A stretch of DNA of 11,013 bases from CAWEHT01 sp963808455 (GTDB lineage: Bacteria; Chloroflexota; Anaerolineae; CG2-30-64-16), in the NCBI GenBank assembly GCA_963808455.1, contig CAWEHT010000434.1:1-11013 (forward strand). The letters are read 5' to 3'. Positions 8,179 to 11,013 of this stretch are shown piece after piece (the first letter of the stretch is position 1; the number at the start of each line of letters is the position of its first letter). The position numbers and the translations under genes were made by a program. The notes under the pieces are model-generated. The model saw only the letters and a program-made list of their open reading frames with translations. It made no database searches and was not told the DNA's origin.

Positions 8179-8207
8179 TTGTTCGCAGGCCATCGGTACC
8201 ATAGCAT
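8179..8207 (+). promoter_or_regulatory. Weak promoter candidate for the IPT/TIG gene
   Basis: TTGTTC (8179-8184) and TAGCAT (8202-8207) are 17 bases apart in the 268-base spacer between divergent genes. Three of six and four of six bases match the housekeeping -35 and -10. This is the best pair I saw there, but it is weak. A hairpin GGGTC/GACCC with an A-rich eight-base loop follows at 8217-8234, which would lie in the leader. Confidence 0.25.
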
Positions 8208-8301
8208 AGGACGTGTGGGTCATAAAAAAGACCCTTGCCAGCTAAACGAAGGGAACGCTTTCGTCAAACTCGAAGTTGCCGAAGGAACGGCCAAAGTCAG
8301 G

Positions 8302-8340
8302 CTCCAGTTCCGACGGGGCGCCGTCGGCTATCCCCTGGAG
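8302..8340 (+). other. Nested hairpin in the leader of the IPT/TIG gene
   Basis: Outer stem CTCCAG (8302-8307) with CTGGAG (8335-8340); inner stem CGACGG (8311-8316) with CCGTCG (8321-8326) around the loop GGCG. It ends 19 bases before the strong ribosome site at 8360-8369, a position where it could influence translation. It matches no riboswitch class I know. The same bases also look coding-like in one frame (see findings), so the dyad may be incidental. Confidence 0.35.
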
Positions 8341-8359
8341 TTGCTCGCAGACTCTGGCC

Positions 8360-8369
8360 AAAGGAGGGG
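8360..8369 (+). promoter_or_regulatory. Strong ribosome binding site selecting a TTG start
   Basis: AAAGGAGGGG, with AGGAGG at 8362-8367, sits four bases before TTG 8372. It selects this start over the upstream in-frame TTG at 8276, whose extra 32 residues look non-coding and would bury the signal peptide. Confidence 0.7.
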
Positions 8370-8371
8370 CC

Positions 8372-9064
8372 TTGCATCCTGCAAAACGTCGCATCATCGT
8401 CGGCATCGCTGTCGCTCTGCTCGCCAGCGTGGTCCTGGCGTCGCAGCTTCTGGCTGCGCCCAGCGCGGGGGTCTTCTGCTCACCCGTGCGACCACACGAA
8501 CGCACTCCCATGCTTACCCGCTTTGAACCAGATCAAGGGCGAGCGGGCGAGGCGCACTCCGTGCTCATCATGGGCCGGTATCTGGCGCAGGGGCGGCCCA
8601 TCACCATTTCGCTCGGGGGTACAAATCTGACCCTTGCCACCACCAGGCACCCTCTCGACACCTGGGTCTTTGCGACAATTCCTGCCACCCTTTCCGCCGG
8701 CACCTACGATGCTCAGGTCTGCAACAGCGCCGGTGCTTGCAGCACACTATCGAACGCCTATACTGCCATAGGTGCCCACGCGCTCTCACTGCGCTCGGTG
8801 ACCCCGGCCTACGGCTATACCAATCGTCCGACGGAAATCCTTCTGAGCGGAAACAACTTTACATCCAGCACGACCTTCGAGATCGACTCGACGGCGCTGA
8901 CCGGCGTGAAGGTATTCTCCGGGCGCTGGGCCATGGCCGTCGTCCCGGCAGGCCTTGCCATCGGCTGGCATGACCTCAGCGCGCAGGACCCATCTAACGG
9001 CGACGCCACACTGGCCCAATCGTTCGCGGTCATGGGCTCCCGCAGTCCGCACGGCCATCGATAG
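8372..9064 (+). CDS. Exported protein with two IPT/TIG-like domains
   Basis: Predicted secreted or surface protein, 230 residues, starting at TTG with a near-perfect ribosome site. A basic start (HPAKRR) and a hydrophobic stretch at about 8-29 form a signal peptide or anchor, with likely cleavage after an Ala near APSA (29-32). Two Ig-like domains follow. The first (about 46-130) has the IPT/TIG pattern of an opening strand FEPDQGRAGE, a central ISLGGTNL and a closing GTYDAQVCNSAGACS. The second (about 136-222) has VTPAYGYTNRPTEILLSGNNF, FEIDSTALTG and GWHDLSAQDPSNG. IPT/TIG folds usually mediate binding in surface or carbohydrate-active proteins; no catalytic motif is seen. It ends with a basic HGHR tail and lacks the YLPL-type ending of its neighbour. 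A 46-bp palindrome begins 13 bases after TAG 9062-9064. Export is well supported; the specific partner is unknown. Confidence 0.82.
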   Translation: MHPAKRRIIVGIAVALLASVVLASQLLAAPSAGVFCSPVRPHERTPMLTRFEPDQGRAGEAHSVLIMGRYLAQGRPITISLGGTNLTLATTRHPLDTWVFATIPATLSAGTYDAQVCNSAGACSTLSNAYTAIGAHALSLRSVTPAYGYTNRPTEILLSGNNFTSSTTFEIDSTALTGVKVFSGRWAMAVVPAGLAIGWHDLSAQDPSNGDATLAQSFAVMGSRSPHGHR

Positions 9065-9077
9065 TGCCGCAACAGCT

Positions 9078-9123
9078 GCAAGTTTTCGCCGCCCGAGGGG
9101 CCCCTCGGGCGGCGAAAACTTGC
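9078..9123. repeat. Perfect 46-bp palindrome between two exported-protein genes
   Basis: The arms 9078-9100 and 9101-9123 are exact reverse complements, 23 bases each, centred on GGGGCCCC with no spacer. The left arm begins GCAAGTTTTCGCCGCCCGAG. In RNA it would fold into a very stable hairpin with a minimal CCCC/GGGG-closing loop. Because it is symmetrical it would do so from either strand. It lies 13 bases after one stop and 25 bases before the next start. The bases after the GC stem are AAAACTTGC rather than a U-run, so it is not a textbook intrinsic terminator. It may be a terminator of another type, an mRNA stabiliser, or a mobile palindromic repeat. Confidence 0.8.
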
Positions 9124-9148
9124 CAGGTGGGGGCAAGCGAGAAAAGGC

Positions 9149-9772
9149 ATGATCCGTTTGGACATCCGGACGTGGGTGGCCTGTACGCTGTTCCTGGCAG
9201 CATGCTTGCCGGGACGAGCGCTCGCCGCGGTGGCGCCGGCCCCGCCGTCGCTCCTTGTGCATTCCCAGATCGAGGGCTGCCAGGAACTGGTCACGAACGG
9301 CGGTTTCGAGGAAGGCGCCGCCGGGTGGCAGGAAAGCAGCCCCGGATTGATCACTTCCACCTACCCGTACAGCGGCACTTATAGTGCCGAGCTCGGCGGC
9401 GCGCTCGGCTCAGATGACCAGATTACCCAGGTAATCACGTTGCCGGTCACCAGCCCTTCCCTCACGTTGACGCTCGGTTTCTGGTGGTCAGTATTGGCCG
9501 ATGATACGGACAGCGTGCAAGACGCCTTGACCGTGACCGTCGCGCCCGCCGGGCAAGCGCCCATCGTTCTGGATACGCTGGACAACACGTTTCCTAACGG
9601 TGTCTGGATGACTGATACGCTGAGCCTGCTGCCCTACGCGGGGCAAACCGTGGCACTGAGCTTCGAAGGCAGCGATGGCGACGTCAACGCTGCGACCTTT
9701 TTCGTCAACGATGTGTCCATCTCTGCCTGCAACTCGCAAAGCAACGTGTACCTCCCGCTAGCGATCCGTTGA
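9149..9772 (+). CDS. Secreted jelly-roll-like (CBM-like) protein with C-terminal VYLPLAIR
   Basis: Exported protein of 207 residues; AAAAGG lies a few bases before ATG 9149. The signal peptide covers about residues 1-26. It contains LAAC (16-19), which could be a lipobox, but the run continues to ALA (24-26), a good ordinary signal-peptidase site, so lipoprotein status is open. The mature part has ELVTNGGFEEGAAGW (46-60), the usual opening of carbohydrate-binding-module-like jelly-roll domains. Alternating beta strands (ITQVITLPV, LTLTLGFWW, VALSFEGSDGD) and the closing FFVNDVSISAC follow, so the single domain is complete. C44 and the late Cys near 199 could form a disulfide. The protein ends in NVYLPLAIR, a tail I associate with many secreted Chloroflexota proteins. 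No catalytic residues are apparent. It probably shares its surface role with the IPT/TIG protein next door. Confidence 0.82.
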   Translation: MIRLDIRTWVACTLFLAACLPGRALAAVAPAPPSLLVHSQIEGCQELVTNGGFEEGAAGWQESSPGLITSTYPYSGTYSAELGGALGSDDQITQVITLPVTSPSLTLTLGFWWSVLADDTDSVQDALTVTVAPAGQAPIVLDTLDNTFPNGVWMTDTLSLLPYAGQTVALSFEGSDGDVNAATFFVNDVSISACNSQSNVYLPLAIR

Positions 9773-9797
9773 CAGCAACTCCACTGTGTGTTACCCT
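9769..9797 (+). promoter_or_regulatory. Promoter candidate for guaB
   Basis: A perfect -35 TTGACA (9769-9774), overlapping the upstream stop codon, is followed at 17 bases by TACCCT (9792-9797). A TG one base ahead (9789-9790) makes an extended -10. Transcription would begin near 9804, giving a leader of about 120 bases. The -10 itself is only a moderate match. Confidence 0.45.
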
Positions 9798-9813
9798 CCC
9801 ACCCGCCAAGTGC

Positions 9814-9849
9814 AGCGGTGGTGCCGGCCAGGCACCATGGTAAGCCGCT
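9814..9849 (+). other. Structured leader upstream of guaB
   Basis: TGGTGCC (9819-9825) pairs with GGCACCA (9831-9837) over a five-base loop. AGCGG (9814-9818) can extend the stem with CCGCT (9845-9849), leaving a seven-base bulge on the 3' side. Downstream, TTAGC (9855-9859) and GCTAA (9876-9880) form a second possible stem. No T-run follows the first hairpin, so termination of the upstream gene is not obvious. A role in controlling guaB is possible but unproven. The fold does not match the purine riboswitch core as I know it. Confidence 0.35.
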
Positions 9850-9911
9850 CCAGGTTAGCTTGAGCGCTACTAATTGCTAAATTCCCTCAGGGGGCTCGTG
9901 GTTTTGGGGTC

Positions 9912-9917
9912 AGGAGG
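9912..9917 (+). promoter_or_regulatory. Ribosome binding site of guaB
   Basis: AGGAGG is five bases before ATG 9923, a consensus site that fixes the start of the IMP dehydrogenase. Confidence 0.75.
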
Positions 9918-9922
9918 CGAAC

Positions 9923-11013
9923 ATGCTGTGCGTCCGCGCAACTCCGGGGTTGACTTTCGATGATGTATTGCTTGTGCCACGCCGCTCACACGTCTACTCG
10001 CGCGGCGAGACGAGCACGGCCACACGATTGACGGCACACATCCCCATGGCCATCCCTGTCGTCAGCGCCAATATGGATACGGTGACCGAGTGGCAGATGG
10101 CGGTCGCCATGGCGCGAGCAGGCGGCATCGGCATCATCCATCGCTTTATGAGCGCCGAGTCAGAGGCGGAACAGGTGCGCCGGGCCAAACGTGCCGAAAG
10201 CTACATCGTGGACGCTCCGCAGTGCGTTACGCCGGGCGCCACTGCCCACCACGCACGGCAAGTGATGGCGCGGCGCGGCATCGGCGGGCTGGTGGTAGCG
10301 GGGGCCGACGGCCGCCCGCTTGGCATTTTGACGCGCCGCGACCTGCAATTTGCGGACGACGATCGTCCGGTGGGCGAGCTGATGACGCCGGCGGGACAGC
10401 TGGTGACCGCCCCGGTGGGCACGACGCTGGAAGAAGCGCGCCAGATCCTCGACTCGCATCGCATCGAGAAACTGCCCCTGATCGATGCGGATGGCCATTT
10501 GGCCGGCCTCATCACGACCAAGGATATCCTGCGCGCCCGCCAGCACCCCGGGGCGACGAAGGATCCCAAAGGACGGCTGCGTGTCGGGGCCGCGGTCGGG
10601 GTGCGGCCGGGTTATCTGGAGCGGGCCGGGCTGCTGGTGGACGCAGGTGCCGACGTGCTGGTCGTGGACGTGGCACACGGCCACGCGGACGGAGCCATCG
10701 AAGCGGTGAAATCCATGCGCCAGGAGTTCGGCATTGTGGAGATCATCGCAGGCAACGTCGCGACCGCCGACGGTACTCTGGAACTGATCGACGCGGGTGC
10801 GAGCGCGGTCAAGGTGGGTGTCGGCCCTGGTTCTATCTGCATTACCCGCGTTGTCACGGGCTTCGGTGTGCCGCAACTCACAGCGATTGCCGATTGCGCC
10901 GAGGCTGCCCGCCAACGTGGCATCCCCATCATCGCCGACGGCGGGATCCGCAGCTCTGGCGACATGGTGAAGGCCCTGGCCGCCGGCGCCTCGAGCGTGA
11001 TGGTCGGCAGCTT
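9923..11013 (+). CDS. guaB: IMP dehydrogenase, 3' end beyond window
   Basis: Cytoplasmic enzyme oxidising IMP to XMP with NAD+, the committed step of GMP synthesis. The first 363 codons are present and uninterrupted; the family has about 480-500. The barrel opens with LTFDDVLLVPRRS (10-22), then VSANMDTVTE and GGIGIIHRFM. Residues about 93-210 form a pair of CBS domains (ARQVMARRGIGGLVV, GILTRRDLQF, ARQILDSHRIEKLPLID, GLITTKDIL). The barrel resumes with VVDVAHGHADG, EIIAGNVAT and the catalytic loop VGPGSICITR. Its Cys306 matches the nucleophile (Cys305 in the E. coli enzyme). Phosphate-site ADGGIRSSGDM follows near the edge. The presence of CBS domains and the loop sequence favour IMP dehydrogenase over GMP reductase. 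ICITR in place of the common bacterial ICTTR is a tolerated variant seen in other IMPDHs. It is the one clear housekeeping gene here and has its own promoter candidate. Confidence 0.95.
   Translation, partial: MLCVRATPGLTFDDVLLVPRRSHVYSRGETSTATRLTAHIPMAIPVVSANMDTVTEWQMAVAMARAGGIGIIHRFMSAESEAEQVRRAKRAESYIVDAPQCVTPGATAHHARQVMARRGIGGLVVAGADGRPLGILTRRDLQFADDDRPVGELMTPAGQLVTAPVGTTLEEARQILDSHRIEKLPLIDADGHLAGLITTKDILRARQHPGATKDPKGRLRVGAAVGVRPGYLERAGLLVDAGADVLVVDVAHGHADGAIEAVKSMRQEFGIVEIIAGNVATADGTLELIDAGASAVKVGVGPGSICITRVVTGFGVPQLTAIADCAEAARQRGIPIIADGGIRSSGDMVKALAAGASSVMVGS

Noticed and set aside
8211..8345. Cyclic-di-GMP (GEMM-I) riboswitch-like leader
   Set aside because: CAAAC and CCAAAG strings recall the class, but the required P2 stem with a GNRA loop and the GGGACGCAAAGCC core do not form.
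8276..8371. Upstream TTG start giving a 262-residue IPT/TIG protein
   Set aside because: It would place 32 polar residues ahead of the signal peptide and ignore the AAAGGAGGGG site before TTG 8372.
10160..10915. Minus-strand open frame of 251 codons within guaB
   Set aside because: It is the mirror of the high-GC third positions of guaB; guaB motifs are unmistakable on the plus strand.
1..11013. CRISPR arrays, transposases, integrases, tRNA or rRNA genes
   Set aside because: No regularly spaced direct repeats, DDE or recombinase motifs, or RNA gene signatures were seen in the bases read.

Overview
The window is a GC-rich (roughly 60-65%) bacterial segment that looks like Chloroflexota (Anaerolineae/Caldilineae-like). 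This rests on dense families of multi-membrane-spanning GT-C glycosyltransferases, secreted beta-rich proteins of the NGGFE type, one of them ending in VYLPLAIR, and the general codon style. The taxonomic call is an inference; there is no rRNA or other decisive marker.

Layout. Positions 1-108 probably hold the last 35 codons of an unidentified plus-strand gene. Positions 282-4667 are a plus-strand run of three overlapping or closely spaced membrane glycosyltransferase-like genes: a GT87/DUF2029 protein, a GT-C-like protein with a DPDLWGHL loop, and a GT-C protein resembling the '6-pyruvoyl-tetrahydropterin synthase-related' membrane family. Facing them on the minus strand (4712-8103) are two paralogous GT87-like genes. 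Between these lies a shrunken remnant of a GT39-like (dolichyl-phosphate-mannose mannosyltransferase-type) gene. After a 268-base divergent spacer come two plus-strand genes for exported proteins: a two-domain IPT/TIG protein (8372-9064) and a jelly-roll-like protein (9149-9772). A perfect 46-bp palindrome separates them. The window ends in the first 363 codons of guaB (IMP dehydrogenase), with its own promoter candidate, leader and strong ribosome binding site.

The most striking feature is broken reading frames. Each of the three plus-strand glycosyltransferase genes carries one apparent extra base, and the second GT87 paralogue carries four single-base shifts. Almost all are +1, and several lie in short homopolymers. 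Repairing them restores full-length, well-conserved proteins of 397, 513, 539 and 412 residues. This points to sequencing or assembly errors or very recent inactivation. The GT39-like remnant is different: about half the protein is missing, so it is real decay.

Together the genes suggest a cell-envelope glycosylation locus (polyprenyl-phosphate-sugar-dependent transferases acting outside the membrane) beside two surface or secreted proteins that could be substrates or partners. I did not find convincing evidence of a defence system, CRISPR array, transposase, tRNA or rRNA.
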